DNA of 64,000 nucleotides, taken from NCBI GenBank assembly GCA_009783885.1, contig WRCN01000004.1, positions 1 through 64,000 of the forward strand. Reading direction: 5' to 3'. The stretch comes from Bacteroidales bacterium (GTDB lineage Bacteria; Bacteroidota; Bacteroidia; Bacteroidales; P3). How positions within the stretch are numbered: position 1 is the first letter of the stretch; every line of letters starts with the position of its first letter. The notes below the pieces were generated by a model. The model was not told the origin of the DNA and did no database searches. It was given only the letters and a program-made list of their open reading frames with translations. Positions 18,382 to 27,796 of the stretch are shown here, piece by piece. The translations under genes were made by a program, and so were the position numbers.

Positions 18382-20040
18382 TTATCGAACACACCGAAGC
18401 GTATATCCATAACTTTTAAGGCTGATATCTTGAGGAACGACATTGTCGTCGAACATATTTCCGGAACGGAAAAACAGATTATATGCATTCGGCACGCTGT
18501 GCTCAGTCGACGACCAATAAAGTGCGGATGAACCCTGCATACTTGCTAAGCCGGTTTCAATGCAACCGCCACCAAATTCACCATTCCAAATGTTAATGTA
18601 CCTGTCGCGATGGGTTGGGTTTAGAACACTTTGTCCTGTTCCTCCCAACGCTTTATCTAAATCAATAAAATCCTGCCTTGTCGGAACTCGCCAAGGAGCA
18701 GGGCAAAGTTCATCCTGAAAGCGAATAACCGCGCACCACGAAAACAAATGAGCAGAAGTACTATAACTCCGACAGTCGGCATTGAAACTGTTGGCTTGGC
18801 TTCCTCCTGCGTATGTAGTTTTGCCACAAACCGTGGTCGTTATATGTCCCGACCATGTTTGTGTAATCCCGTTACCTGAAATTGTCGTCTCCGAACCACG
18901 AAGTATTGTACCCAATCCACCGCTGCCCCAACCCGGTACACTCGAATTGCAACCTGTAGGGACAGTCACAGCACAAGTTGCCGTTCTTCCACCATCTTCT
19001 GTGGTAGCAGTAATGGTAGCAGCGCCCGGAGCAACAGCGATTACTTTACCATTATCTACGGTTGCCACAGAGGAATTGCTACTCGTCCATATTACGGTTT
19101 TGTTGGTCGCATTGGCAGGCTGCACCGTTGCTGTCAAAATTAGCGTATCTCCACCAATGGCACGCGTGGATGCAGATAGATTCAACGTTATACCGGTTAC
19201 GAGAACGGGAAGTACCGTAACTTCGCAGGTTGCAGTGTAGTTACCATCCTCTGTAGTAACAGTAATCGTTGCAGAGCCTAAGGCTATAGCATTTACCACA
19301 CCCGCGTTGTTTACGGTTGCTACAGTAGTATCGCTACTCGTCCACGTTACGGTTTGGTTGGTGGCATTAGTAGGTTGCACGGTTGCCGTCAAGGTTAATG
19401 TTTCGCCAATTCGGGGCGTAGCGGTGGTTTGACTCAGTGTTACACCGGTTACGAAAACGGGAGTTACCTCAACTTCGCAGGTTGCAGTATAATTACCGTC
19501 CTCTGTAGTAGCAGTAATAGTGGCAAAACCTTCAGCTATGCCGATTACAACACCACTGTTCACTATAACTATAGCAGGGTTGCTACTCATCCATGTTACG
19601 GTTTTATTGGTCGCATCAGTAGGTAGCACAGTAGGTTTGAGTGCGAGGCTTCCGCCAATGCCCAAGGTAGCAGAATCTCGGTCGAGTGTTATATCTGTAA
19701 CCGGAATAATAGTGTCAGTAACTGTTATGGCACAACTTGCCGTCATACCACCGCTTCTTGTAGAAACAATAATGGTGGCGGAACCCACCGTTTTGGCAAT
19801 AACCAAGCCGTTCTCGGAAACGGTTGCAACAGCAGTGTTCGTACTTGTCCATATTACAGTTTTGTCGGTTGCATTGCCCGGTTGCACAGTAGCAACTAAC
19901 GTTACAAAATCTCCAACGAGAAGTGTTTCGGAAGTTCGGTCGAGCGTTACACCAACTACAGAAATTTGATCTTCGCAAGCTGTAAAAATTACCGCAAGTG
20001 CGATAAACATTGTGTACAGAGATGGGGTGAATTTTTTCAT
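18382..20040 (-). CDS. Surface lipoprotein with four BIG2 repeats and a FISUMP-like C-terminal domain
   Basis: The 552-residue protein has a lipoprotein signal (FIALAVIFTACEDQ, lipidated Cys about 21). Four Ig-like BIG2 repeats of about 80 residues follow, each with VTLxxxxA...TLTATVQPxNATN and W(T/M)SSNxxVATV. The last 150 residues match Fibrobacter-type paralogous (FISUMP) domains: CPAPWRVPTRQDF, LYWSSTE and YGYTLRCVR. Such proteins sit on the outer membrane; ligand unknown. The repeats are also similar at DNA level, a possible site for recombination. The integrated element ends 52 bases upstream of the start and now supplies its upstream region. Confidence 0.85.
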   Translation of the reverse strand: MKKFTPSLYTMFIALAVIFTACEDQISVVGVTLDRTSETLLVGDFVTLVATVQPGNATDKTVIWTSTNTAVATVSENGLVIAKTVGSATIIVSTRSGGMTASCAITVTDTIIPVTDITLDRDSATLGIGGSLALKPTVLPTDATNKTVTWMSSNPAIVIVNSGVVIGIAEGFATITATTEDGNYTATCEVEVTPVFVTGVTLSQTTATPRIGETLTLTATVQPTNATNQTVTWTSSDTTVATVNNAGVVNAIALGSATITVTTEDGNYTATCEVTVLPVLVTGITLNLSASTRAIGGDTLILTATVQPANATNKTVIWTSSNSSVATVDNGKVIAVAPGAATITATTEDGGRTATCAVTVPTGCNSSVPGWGSGGLGTILRGSETTISGNGITQTWSGHITTTVCGKTTYAGGSQANSFNADCRSYSTSAHLFSWCAVIRFQDELCPAPWRVPTRQDFIDLDKALGGTGQSVLNPTHRDRYINIWNGEFGGGCIETGLASMQGSSALYWSSTEHSVPNAYNLFFRSGNMFDDNVVPQDISLKSYGYTLRCVR

Positions 20041-20091
20041 GATTGATTTTTTTTGCTAATTTTTTATCTATTGTATATTAACATTTTACGA

Positions 20092-20119
20092 TTTTGTTCT
20101 GCAATTGTTCTGCAAATAT
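20092..20119. repeat. Left attachment-site copy (att) of the integrated element
   Basis: These 28 bases match 62685-62712 in the same orientation with one mismatch (T at 20105, G at 62698). The repeat itself is two tandem tgttctgcaa units followed by atat. It lies just upstream of the BIG2 lipoprotein gene. Confidence 0.8.
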
Positions 20120-20158
20120 GGTGTAATGCGTTCATACCTGTGGTAAGTTAAATTTTTG

Positions 20159-20166
20159 CAAAGGTA
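20159..20166 (-). promoter_or_regulatory. Outward-facing -7 element at the element's left end
   Basis: The minus strand reads TACCTTTG with the usual GCAAAGGTACG context. It points out of the element, across the attachment copy, into the BIG2 lipoprotein gene that starts 119 bases away. No clear -33 motif. Confidence 0.5.
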
Positions 20167-20426
20167 CGAAAAAAAAATGAGATGTAAAAACCGGTAAGTG
20201 CCATTTATTTTTTCGAGTTATTTTTGGAGCTAAAATAAATACCAAAAATATACGTTTTTTTAGCGAAAATAGAGATTATTTCGAATTATTACATCAAAAA
20301 TGATAAAAACTTATAAGCATTGACATTTTTAGAACATGATTTTCGACATAAAACAAAGGGATAAATTCGTCCAGTTTTGCCGACAAAAAAAACAAAAAAC
20401 AACACAAAATTTGAAAAATACTACAT

Positions 20427-20462
20427 AAAAAAGCAAAATCACACACGATTTCGCTTTTTTTT
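20427..20462 (-). terminator. Terminator of the sensor-kinase operon
   Basis: On the minus strand, an A-run, gcgaaatcg, a short loop and a cgattt-like return arm lead into a T-run (plus-strand arms near 20430-20440 and 20446-20456). It follows the last gene of the operon, whose stop is at 20509. The rest of the 20041-20508 gap holds the attachment copy, the outward promoter and AT-rich DNA with no gene that I can see. Confidence 0.6.
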
Positions 20463-20508
20463 CATTAGGTTATTATTAGTTGTGCCGTATATTGTTTGAT
20501 ATGACAGC

Positions 20509-21192
20509 TTATTTTATTATAGGATACTTATGTTTTATTATCCCGATAATTTCTCTTGCTTTTCTTTTATTAGCTTCTTCCGAATCGTAATTGGAAACAT
20601 ACTCTAAATGTTCAATATCACTACGGGTACCATTCTCTTGCAAATATGCAAGAGCGGCAAATTTCGTATTATTATCTTCAGAATACAAGTTTGTAACTTG
20701 GTAATTGTGATGCATCTTTTTCAATATCGCTTTTCCCTTCTCTTCATTAATTTGATTTGCGACCTCGTCTATTGCTTCATAAAGATATTGATTGGTATTT
20801 TCTATATATTTTTCCTGCATGCTTAATTTTTTTTTTATTGCTTTTGTTTGGACTATGTAATTATTAAATTTCTCTTCTTTTTTATTGATTTGCTCGATTC
20901 TATCACCTATCATTTTGTCAATATTTTTTTTATATTTTTTCGCAATATAATAACCAATTGAGGTAAGCGCAGCAAGAATTAAAGCAAAAATTGCAAAATA
21001 TATAGAAATCCAAGACAAAATAGCCTCAATCGCACTTACCGCAAAAGTAAGGCTATTTACCATAATTTCTTCATTTTTTTGTTGTACTTGTTGTGTTATA
21101 GAAGTGCTATCACTATCGTGTTGAACGATTAGGCATGCAGTTGTCAATATGCCAAATAAGGCAAGTATCGCAATACAAATTGTTTTTTTCAT
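20509..21192 (-). CDS. Membrane-anchored coiled-coil protein with HEAT-like C-terminus
   Basis: The 227-residue protein has a signal or first membrane segment (ICIAILALFGILTTACLIV, with a Cys that could be a lipobox), a second membrane segment at about 55-85 (SWISIYFAIFALILAALTSIGYYI), then a charged coiled coil (95-150). The C-terminal 60 residues (NTKFAALAYLQENG, HLEYVSNYDSEEANKRKA) look like a helical repeat. It starts 2 bases after the stop of the receiver gene, so it is the last gene of a three-gene signalling operon and may be its membrane output or scaffold. No enzyme motif; function unknown. Confidence 0.75.
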   Translation of the reverse strand: MKKTICIAILALFGILTTACLIVQHDSDSTSITQQVQQKNEEIMVNSLTFAVSAIEAILSWISIYFAIFALILAALTSIGYYIAKKYKKNIDKMIGDRIEQINKKEEKFNNYIVQTKAIKKKLSMQEKYIENTNQYLYEAIDEVANQINEEKGKAILKKMHHNYQVTNLYSEDNNTKFAALAYLQENGTRSDIEHLEYVSNYDSEEANKRKAREIIGIIKHKYPIIK

Positions 21193-21194
21193 AT

Positions 21195-21626
21195 TTATTC
21201 TGATTTTAATAAATTTTTAATTTCTTCAACTATGGTTTCTGCTAATTCAGGTTTTCTAATGTGCCTTGCTTTTTTATACCTCTCTGTATTTACGTAAGCA
21301 CGAGCCGAATAAAATAAAACAGGAGTATTAGAATATTTTGGCATGTTTGTAATTTTATATGCCAAAACTTCACCAACGTTACGACCTTCTGCCTCTTCCA
21401 TATTAGAAAGCTCATTCCTAGAAAATTTGTTTTTTTCGTCATCGCTACTTGGTACGGGAGCCATAATATCCATAAGAAGTAAGTCGTAAACATTGTTGCT
21501 ATCAATCTTTTCAAAAAAATCAGTGATAGTAGATACCAGTATAACGTCAAAGTCAAACAATTCTAAATTTTTTTGCATTGTTTCCGCAATGTCCTCGTCA
21601 TCGAAATATAAAATCCGTTTTTTCAT
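21195..21626 (-). CDS. Stand-alone receiver-domain response regulator
   Basis: The 143-residue protein is a receiver domain only: acidic pair in YFDDED (about 6-11), phospho-acceptor Asp in LLLMDIMAP, the conserved Ser in VLFYSAR and the switch Lys in HIRKPEL. There is no DNA-binding output, so it signals by protein contact or as a phosphorelay step. An insertion rich in Glu/Asp/Lys (about 60-85) after the phospho-acceptor is longer than usual. The gene lies 2 bases after the kinase stop and 2 bases before the membrane protein gene. Confidence 0.85.
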   Translation of the reverse strand: MKKRILYFDDEDIAETMQKNLELFDFDVILVSTITDFFEKIDSNNVYDLLLMDIMAPVPSSDDEKNKFSRNELSNMEEAEGRNVGEVLAYKITNMPKYSNTPVLFYSARAYVNTERYKKARHIRKPELAETIVEEIKNLLKSE

Positions 21627-21628
21627 AC

Positions 21629-24600
21629 TTAGTAAATTTTATTTATTGGGAAAATTAATGATATTTCTGTTGGGTTTTTTAATTTTCTGATAATACAGTC
21701 GCCCCCGTGCGCTTTCATTATTTCTTTTACTATATACAACCCCATTCCTGAACCGGAAGCTCTAAGTTCCTTCGCATTTTTACCTCTTTTATACAGTTCA
21801 AAAATTCTATTTCTATCTTCTTCTAAAATACCTATCCCATAATTTACAAATTTAATTTCGTGTTGTCCGATATCATTTTCGGAGGGTGGTACGTAATAAA
21901 TTTCTACCTGTTTATCTTTATATGAATATTTTATAGCATTTTGCAAAACATTGAAAAAAACCTGCTTTATGCGATCTTTATCCATACGAAGCGGCGGTAT
22001 TCTTGAAGTAAACATTTTTATAGGAGTATTTGCTTGAAGTAACTCTATTGTTTCATTTAAAATTTTATTGGGTTCTTGTTGAAGTTCTATTTTGTAAGCA
22101 ATGTCTTTCATTAAAGAAGAATAGATATCCTCAATATCTGAGATAATATATTTAAATGACAAGCAATTATCTATATTTCTTTTAAGTTGGCGAAGCACAA
22201 TATTTGGCTGAAAAGGTTCTTTTCTCAAGTTGTATCTATTGAGCATAAGATTATTTTCCTGTACCAACTCCGTAATCGGCAAGAGTAATTCATGCCCCAG
22301 TTGGTTTAAAAAGGTTGATCGCTCGTTGTCGGCTTCTGATATTCGTGTAAATATATCTACAATAAACTCAATAAGAGCTTTATCCTGTTCCCAATAAGAA
22401 GTGGAAAGGCTGAGGTCATTTTTCTCTTTTCCAAATAATACAACTACGCCCAAACAAGTTTGGTTTTCGTCTTTTTTAATGATTGGAATAAGGAAAACAG
22501 ACTCATCTTTAGCAAAAACTATTTCATTGTCAAATAGTTCTATAAAATCGTCTCTGAATTTTTCGTCGCTTAATTTATACAAATATTTGGACTCTTTCTT
22601 TTTAAACCCTCTTACAACAATGCTTTGATCATCTGTAATTGAATAATGCAGTTCTTGAATAATTTCGTTAACAGAATATTTCTTACCTTTGTATAATATT
22701 TGTTTAGAGGTTGTTGCACTTAGATATATTTGTTCGGAATAGTCATCATTTTTTCTATATCTGTAAATTGAACATTCTTTGGCGTGTACGGACTTTTTTA
22801 CAATCTCAGCAAATTGCTTGTCAAAATCTTTAATCCTTAAAAATTGCTGCCCCTTCAATCCTTTTCGGAAAACTTGCAACGATGCGTTTTCAGATTTATC
22901 TACGATTGAATTAAAAATAAGTGTTATTTGTCCCGACAAATAAGACAATCGTTCTTCCGCTCTTTCTTTAAAATATTTTTCTTCTTGCTCTGTTATTTTG
23001 GGATCTTGTCCTTCACTATTATCAAACAATCTCAATGTGAACCAACCATACAATCTTTTGAAACGCTCAGCACAGTTCTGGTTTTCAGACGATTCACAAA
23101 TTGGATTTTCTTTATCCATTATACATTTGTTTTCATCAAAGTCGTCATTGTATATGGGTATAAGAAGGGTCTGTTCTTTTAAGCTTAACTTCAAATCAAT
23201 ATAATGATGATCCGCAGAAATATCAAAAATAACATTCTTTTTATTACTGCAATTTATTTTATAATCGCTTAGTTTGTTTTGGTCAATAATTACTCTATTT
23301 TTATAATAAAATTCTTCTACTTGTTCCTGATTTGTAACACTCGGACTTATATAAAACTCCCTTAAATAAAATAACGGCACTTTTTTTTCACCATCCAAAA
23401 TAGGAATACGAAATGAAACAATAGCAGCATTAAATTCTTTGGATAAATATTCCATAATTTCATGAAATAATTCACCTACATTATTTTTTTGTTGAATAAT
23501 GCTTTTAATAAATTTTGAATCTTTTATAAAGTCAAGCTCCCGTTTGTTTTTTTCGTAGTTTATAATTATTCGCACTAATTGTAATAAATTACTTTTAAAT
23601 GGATTTATCTTGGATATATTACCTGTCTTATTTATAAATTGAATATATCCGAAATTTTTTGAACTTTCATCTCGTAAAGGAATAATTATTGTGTTTGATA
23701 AGTTTTTTGATACAAGTGCATTTTTGTAAATTTCATAATTTTGGCTTGGTGTAATATCACTCTTACGAAAAATACTTATATCTTGTTTCTTGTTTCTCAA
23801 CGCCATGCAGACTAAGTTATTAGTGTTGCTTATATGTGTTTTTTTTGTTTTATCAAAACATCTCTTTTGCTCCTGTTTTTTATCTTTATCCTTATATTCT
23901 TCATAATCGCAAGCATAATCTTCCACAATATCATCTACTACTTTCCCAATTGCACAATATTCACTTTTGAAGGTAGTTCGTAGCGTTTCCACAAGGCTTT
24001 TCATTGAATTTTCAGAAAACTTTTCATCTCCCACCTTCGATGCTTTATCTGCATAATCTATAATTTGACTTAAGATGTCGCGCGTTTCTTTTTCTTGTCT
24101 TTTTCGTCTATAAATAAAAACATATAAAAATATCAAAATGATAAAAAAAAGACCGCTACTTGCAATTCCTGTTAATATTTGGTTTACTCTCTGTTCCCGT
24201 TCTTTTTCTGCTTTTTCTCTGTTTGTTTTCTCTGTTTCTTCTATTATTTTTGTAACATTTTTGCGAGTATTTTTAAATATTTTGGTTCTGAAATCTTGCA
24301 GATCATTTAAACGTTCGGAATATTTTGCAGAGTCTATATCGGATCGAGTTTTTAAAATCATTTCATGCAACTGAAAGCTATAAGCTCCGCTTTCTTTGGC
24401 TTTAAAGAGCAAACTATCAGCAGATGCTATATAATATTTGGCAGAATCTAAATCACTTGTTTTTTTATGTTTTGAATATTCTGAGTAATAATAGTTTGCT
24501 AAAAAAATCTTACTTGCACCACTTTGAAAATAATCAATATGTTCGCCTCCCCATTTTGAAAATAAACCATCTGAATCTAATAAATATTGTTTTGCACCAA

Positions 24601-25780
24601 TTTTATCTAACGGAAATTCCTTTAATAAGAAATTTTTATAAATACTATCAATTTCATTATTGTCAATTTGCATTTTAATTACTGCTATATCTTGCTTAAA
24701 ATTTGCCAGCCAATAATTATATTTTTTTGTTTTTTCTAACACATCATGTTGCTCTAAATAAATTTCAAGAGCTTTAGAATAAAAATATTTTACAATTGTA
24801 TTTTTGTCAACAGTAGTATTATAATATTTTCGTAATAAATCTTGTATGTTATCAAAATAAAGGTTTGGAATTGTTGTATCTTTTTCATGCTTTTTATAAG
24901 TAGCATCTAAATAGTTGTACAAAAGACCTCCTGTAGTATCAGAAGCTATTGTTTTTGCCAGTTGACGGTATGTATTAGCCAGGGCATAGTAGTAATGGAA
25001 TAATGTTCCTTCGTCAAAACTTTTGACTGAATCTTTAATAGTTTTATTAGAAGATATGTAACTTAGTTGAGATAAAGCATCAAAACAATCTTTTAAGTGT
25101 TCTTCTTTGTTATAAATAAGATCAAAGTGATAATTATAAGTAGCATATTTTATGTGATATGCCATTTTTGCCCAAAGCCATTTTTCAGTATTGTAAAAAT
25201 TTTTATACTTTTTCTTGTTTTCTACAGTATCTGTTACTTCCCCTTCAGCTACTTGATAGCGTAATGCACTTAGTGGTTCATTTACAAGCAAACGACAAAT
25301 ATCCTGAAAATTATATTGTCTTAAATAGGTTTCAATTTGTTGAATACCTTGTATCATTTTCAGATATGTGGAATAATTTCTAAGAGTTTTATCTTTTTCT
25401 ATAGTTTCTTTTATCTTTTCTTGTTTATAAATACTATCAAACTTGTTTATGTAATATTGCGCCGAATCGAATCTGCTACACAAGTAAAATAAATTTGCAT
25501 GGTTTAAAAATGCTTCTCCTTGTTGTAGCGTATAGTACATAATTGAGTCTTTAGCAGACTGTTTTAATCTTTCTTCTGCTTCTGACAAACTTTGGTAAGA
25601 GTAATTAAATGCGGTATTCAAATCTATGAACCTATAATAATTGGTTGAACCTATTAAATTCTCTAATTTGGTTTTAGATTTTGTTTTTGTTTTGTTTTTA
25701 CAACTTGTCCCTAAAAGCACAAGCAGAATTATTGCTACAGCACTTATTAAAGTGGTTACGTATATTCGTTGTTGTTTCAT
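21629..25780 (-). CDS. Large sensor histidine kinase with helical sensor and GAF-like domains
   Basis: I start at the ATG at 25780 (1383 residues) because the promoter -7 element at 25817-25824 lies inside the longer open frame. It begins with a membrane or lipoprotein segment (ISAVAIILLVLLGTSCK), then about 500 residues of TPR-like helices, a membrane helix (GLFFIILIFLYVFIY) near 550, three GAF-like regions, a HisKA-type box with FLNQLGHELLLPI and an ATPase domain (NVLQNAIKYS, GIGILEEDRNRIFELY, GSGMGLYIVKEIM). It should autophosphorylate and pass phosphate to the adjacent receiver. It is unusually long and carried by the element, so it may sense host envelope or metabolic state. Confidence 0.85.
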   Translation of the reverse strand: MKQQRIYVTTLISAVAIILLVLLGTSCKNKTKTKSKTKLENLIGSTNYYRFIDLNTAFNYSYQSLSEAEERLKQSAKDSIMYYTLQQGEAFLNHANLFYLCSRFDSAQYYINKFDSIYKQEKIKETIEKDKTLRNYSTYLKMIQGIQQIETYLRQYNFQDICRLLVNEPLSALRYQVAEGEVTDTVENKKKYKNFYNTEKWLWAKMAYHIKYATYNYHFDLIYNKEEHLKDCFDALSQLSYISSNKTIKDSVKSFDEGTLFHYYYALANTYRQLAKTIASDTTGGLLYNYLDATYKKHEKDTTIPNLYFDNIQDLLRKYYNTTVDKNTIVKYFYSKALEIYLEQHDVLEKTKKYNYWLANFKQDIAVIKMQIDNNEIDSIYKNFLLKEFPLDKIGAKQYLLDSDGLFSKWGGEHIDYFQSGASKIFLANYYYSEYSKHKKTSDLDSAKYYIASADSLLFKAKESGAYSFQLHEMILKTRSDIDSAKYSERLNDLQDFRTKIFKNTRKNVTKIIEETEKTNREKAEKEREQRVNQILTGIASSGLFFIILIFLYVFIYRRKRQEKETRDILSQIIDYADKASKVGDEKFSENSMKSLVETLRTTFKSEYCAIGKVVDDIVEDYACDYEEYKDKDKKQEQKRCFDKTKKTHISNTNNLVCMALRNKKQDISIFRKSDITPSQNYEIYKNALVSKNLSNTIIIPLRDESSKNFGYIQFINKTGNISKINPFKSNLLQLVRIIINYEKNKRELDFIKDSKFIKSIIQQKNNVGELFHEIMEYLSKEFNAAIVSFRIPILDGEKKVPLFYLREFYISPSVTNQEQVEEFYYKNRVIIDQNKLSDYKINCSNKKNVIFDISADHHYIDLKLSLKEQTLLIPIYNDDFDENKCIMDKENPICESSENQNCAERFKRLYGWFTLRLFDNSEGQDPKITEQEEKYFKERAEERLSYLSGQITLIFNSIVDKSENASLQVFRKGLKGQQFLRIKDFDKQFAEIVKKSVHAKECSIYRYRKNDDYSEQIYLSATTSKQILYKGKKYSVNEIIQELHYSITDDQSIVVRGFKKKESKYLYKLSDEKFRDDFIELFDNEIVFAKDESVFLIPIIKKDENQTCLGVVVLFGKEKNDLSLSTSYWEQDKALIEFIVDIFTRISEADNERSTFLNQLGHELLLPITELVQENNLMLNRYNLRKEPFQPNIVLRQLKRNIDNCLSFKYIISDIEDIYSSLMKDIAYKIELQQEPNKILNETIELLQANTPIKMFTSRIPPLRMDKDRIKQVFFNVLQNAIKYSYKDKQVEIYYVPPSENDIGQHEIKFVNYGIGILEEDRNRIFELYKRGKNAKELRASGSGMGLYIVKEIMKAHGGDCIIRKLKNPTEISLIFPINKIY

Positions 25781-25816
25781 CTTAAACAATATTCTATTTT
25801 GTTGATTTAGGAAATA

Positions 25817-25824
25817 CAAAGATA
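25817..25824 (-). promoter_or_regulatory. -7 element of the sensor-kinase operon
   Basis: The minus strand reads TATCTTTG, 36 bases upstream of the ATG at 25780. It decides against the longer start at 25846. Confidence 0.7.
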
Positions 25825-25905
25825 CAATTTTTTTTGCAAAATACAAAAAAATCCGTTTTCAGAGCAGTAACAAACGTTTTCGTAACATAAAAAAGACAAA
25901 AAATA

Positions 25906-25992
25906 TCAAAATTCGACAAAATTTTGAACAAAAAAGGATAGAAAAGGACAGATTCGTCAAAATCCGACAAGTTTTACAGCAAAATTCGACAA
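25906..25992. repeat. Three iteron-like direct repeats
   Basis: The 13-base unit caaaattcgacaa (one C/T variant) occurs three times, beginning at 25907, 25958 and 25980. Two shorter relatives occur nearby (attcgtcaa). They lie upstream of the kinase promoter, so they may be binding sites for a regulator or for a replication initiator. A related phrase (aattcgtc...cgacaaaaaaaac) is at 20363-20395, the other end of the operon. Confidence 0.5.
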
Positions 25993-26018
25993 AAAAACAG
26001 AAAAAACATTTTTTTCTG
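25991..26018 (-). terminator. Terminator of the phage-like block
   Basis: The minus strand has cagaaaaaaa, a tiny loop, ttttttctg and a T-run, placed 22 bases after the stop of the last gene of the block (26040). Confidence 0.6.
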
Positions 26019-26039
26019 CTCATTTTTACATTTTAGTCA

Positions 26040-26285
26040 TTATTTCGGTTGGATTTTGTTCAATTGCTTTGTAAATGACTTGCAAAAAACACTCAAAGCC
26101 TTTCGCTGTTTGCTTGAAAGTACACAAACAAAGTGTTCGCCGGAATAATAATCGCCGTTTTTCTGTTTTTCTAACTCACCAAAGCATCTTTTATCTGCCG
26201 TAGTTACAACGGTTATGATTGCATTGGCTTGGTCAATAGTTAAATCTGTAAAATTTACACCCTTTTTCGTAATTTTAAGTTTCAT
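26040..26285 (-). CDS. Small hypothetical protein
   Basis: An 81-residue product (MKLKITKKGVNFTDLTIDQ at the start) with a Lys-rich tail; no signal peptide, membrane helix or known motif. It follows the RadA-like ATPase by 12 bases and is the last gene before the terminator, so it probably belongs to the same transcription unit. Its length, codon pattern and position support a real gene, but the function is unknown. Confidence 0.6.
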   Translation of the reverse strand: MKLKITKKGVNFTDLTIDQANAIITVVTTADKRCFGELEKQKNGDYYSGEHFVCVLSSKQRKALSVFCKSFTKQLNKIQPK

Positions 26286-26297
26286 ATCATTTTATGT

Positions 26298-27782
26298 CTA
26301 AAAAATTTCAAATATTCCGTTTGCTCCGAAACGGTTTTTGTGGTTTTCGGTTGTTGCAACGCCGTTTTTCACTTCAATAACCACATCGCAATCGTGCTGA
26401 TATTCTTGTGATCCACGAAACACGCCGTTTTTAGTGGTTTGGAAAATCCAAATAAAGATTTTATCGGGGTACACATCGCAAAGTGAACGGAGTTTTTTAC
26501 TGTCGAAACCAAACGTATTCACGCTATCTAAAATGACAACATCGAACTGCTCTAAATCATCGGGCAGAAAATCGGCAATGCTCAAATTTGGGTGTATCGC
26601 CTGCATGCGTTTCAACTTCTCTTGGAACGTGTGGTTGATGCCCTCCTCGATTGTTGAAAACAGTACATTTTTATCGTGATTTTTGCAAAGGTATTCGGCA
26701 AGTTTTAAGCAAAACGTAGTTTTTCCACTTCCCGGACATCCGAAAACCATTGCGACAAAGTTCGTACTTGGTGTTCCGATGATTTTTTGATAATCACCAG
26801 TCAGCTTCAGCGTATCAAACTGCATCCGGGCAAAATCTTCGCTGTTCACAATCCCTGCATTTTGGGCATTCTTTTTTTTTTGATAGTCCGAAAAATCATT
26901 GTCGTCATCATCATCCACTTCGCCCAATCCCGAAACTCCGACTGCATCGCAAATGCCGTTGAGTTCTTGTTCTGAAATATCATATTCTCCGTTTTTGATG
27001 TACGTTTTGAGTGTGCGAACAACGGATTTTTCCAAATCGGTTGTTGGACATTGACACTTTGTAAGAATGAGCGTAGCCGAATCTTTATCGGGGGCGGACA
27101 TCCATTTTAGAAACGATTTGAATAATTTTACGCTATCGCTCACAACAACTGAATTTACGATTGCTTTGTACTGCTCTAATGTCTTTTTATCGAGTTCGAT
27201 AAGAACCCAATTGCTCATATTGCGATAACATTTTGTCAGTTGTTTTTGAATGTTTTGGATTTGCTCGGCATACTTATCGCTCTTACGCAAAACCTTTTCA
27301 GCAATGGCTTTCTGAATGGCTTTGATAAAATCCAAGATTTGTTTTTTCGTTTTGTCTTTTTTATGTAAATTCACATAACGCTTGATAATCGCCACATCCG
27401 CAGGTATCTTTTCAACTGCTTTTGGCTTTGGTTTTTCGACTTTTTCTTTAACCGATTTTGTCGTTTTTTTCGTTTTCTTTTTGGTTAGTTTTTCGATTAT
27501 TTTAATCGGTTTTTTTGGAACGACTGCTTTTTGGGGGTTTGCATTTGGCGTGGCTTTCGTTACTTTTCGGGAAGTTTTGTTGTTACCCGAACTGGTTGCT
27601 TCTAATGCCTTTGTCAGTCTTTCGCAAAACCTATCGGCAAGTTTCGTAAAAGTCTCATCATCTCCGTAGGAATCTAAAATTCCTTCAATAAAATCATATT
27701 CGTCTTGTTGTACTGATTTTGGCAAAATAGATTGGTCTAATGTTGGGTAGATTTCGCTTAAATTTTTGACTGTAACTTTCAT
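26298..27782 (-). CDS. RadA/RecA-fold ATPase with Lys-rich N-terminal extension
   Basis: The ATG at 27782 gives 494 residues (a GTG at 27791 is possible). The N-terminal 130 residues are rich in Lys, Thr and Pro. The C-terminal 170 residues form an ATPase: Walker A GCPGSGKTT, Walker B DVVILDSVN and a RadA/KaiC-like ending (FIWIFQTTKNGVFRGSQEY, CDVVIEVKNG). Such domains act as helicases or recombination motors. It is not an FtsK/HerA-type packaging ATPase, the kind used by tailless double-jelly-roll phages. It is 14 bases downstream of the giant helicase, so a shared role in replication or recombination of the element is likely. Confidence 0.75.
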   Translation of the reverse strand: MKVTVKNLSEIYPTLDQSILPKSVQQDEYDFIEGILDSYGDDETFTKLADRFCERLTKALEATSSGNNKTSRKVTKATPNANPQKAVVPKKPIKIIEKLTKKKTKKTTKSVKEKVEKPKPKAVEKIPADVAIIKRYVNLHKKDKTKKQILDFIKAIQKAIAEKVLRKSDKYAEQIQNIQKQLTKCYRNMSNWVLIELDKKTLEQYKAIVNSVVVSDSVKLFKSFLKWMSAPDKDSATLILTKCQCPTTDLEKSVVRTLKTYIKNGEYDISEQELNGICDAVGVSGLGEVDDDDDNDFSDYQKKKNAQNAGIVNSEDFARMQFDTLKLTGDYQKIIGTPSTNFVAMVFGCPGSGKTTFCLKLAEYLCKNHDKNVLFSTIEEGINHTFQEKLKRMQAIHPNLSIADFLPDDLEQFDVVILDSVNTFGFDSKKLRSLCDVYPDKIFIWIFQTTKNGVFRGSQEYQHDCDVVIEVKNGVATTENHKNRFGANGIFEIF

Positions 27783-27796
27783 ATTTGACACGTATT

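Noticed and set aside
18782-19969. Several plus-strand open frames opposite the BIG2 lipoprotein gene
   Set aside because: They are antisense images of the repeated Ig-like coding sequence; the repeats produce similar open frames each time.
26298-27782. Phage packaging ATPase
   Set aside because: The end of the ATPase domain resembles RadA/KaiC proteins, not FtsK/HerA or terminase ATPases, so I call it only a RecA-fold ATPase.
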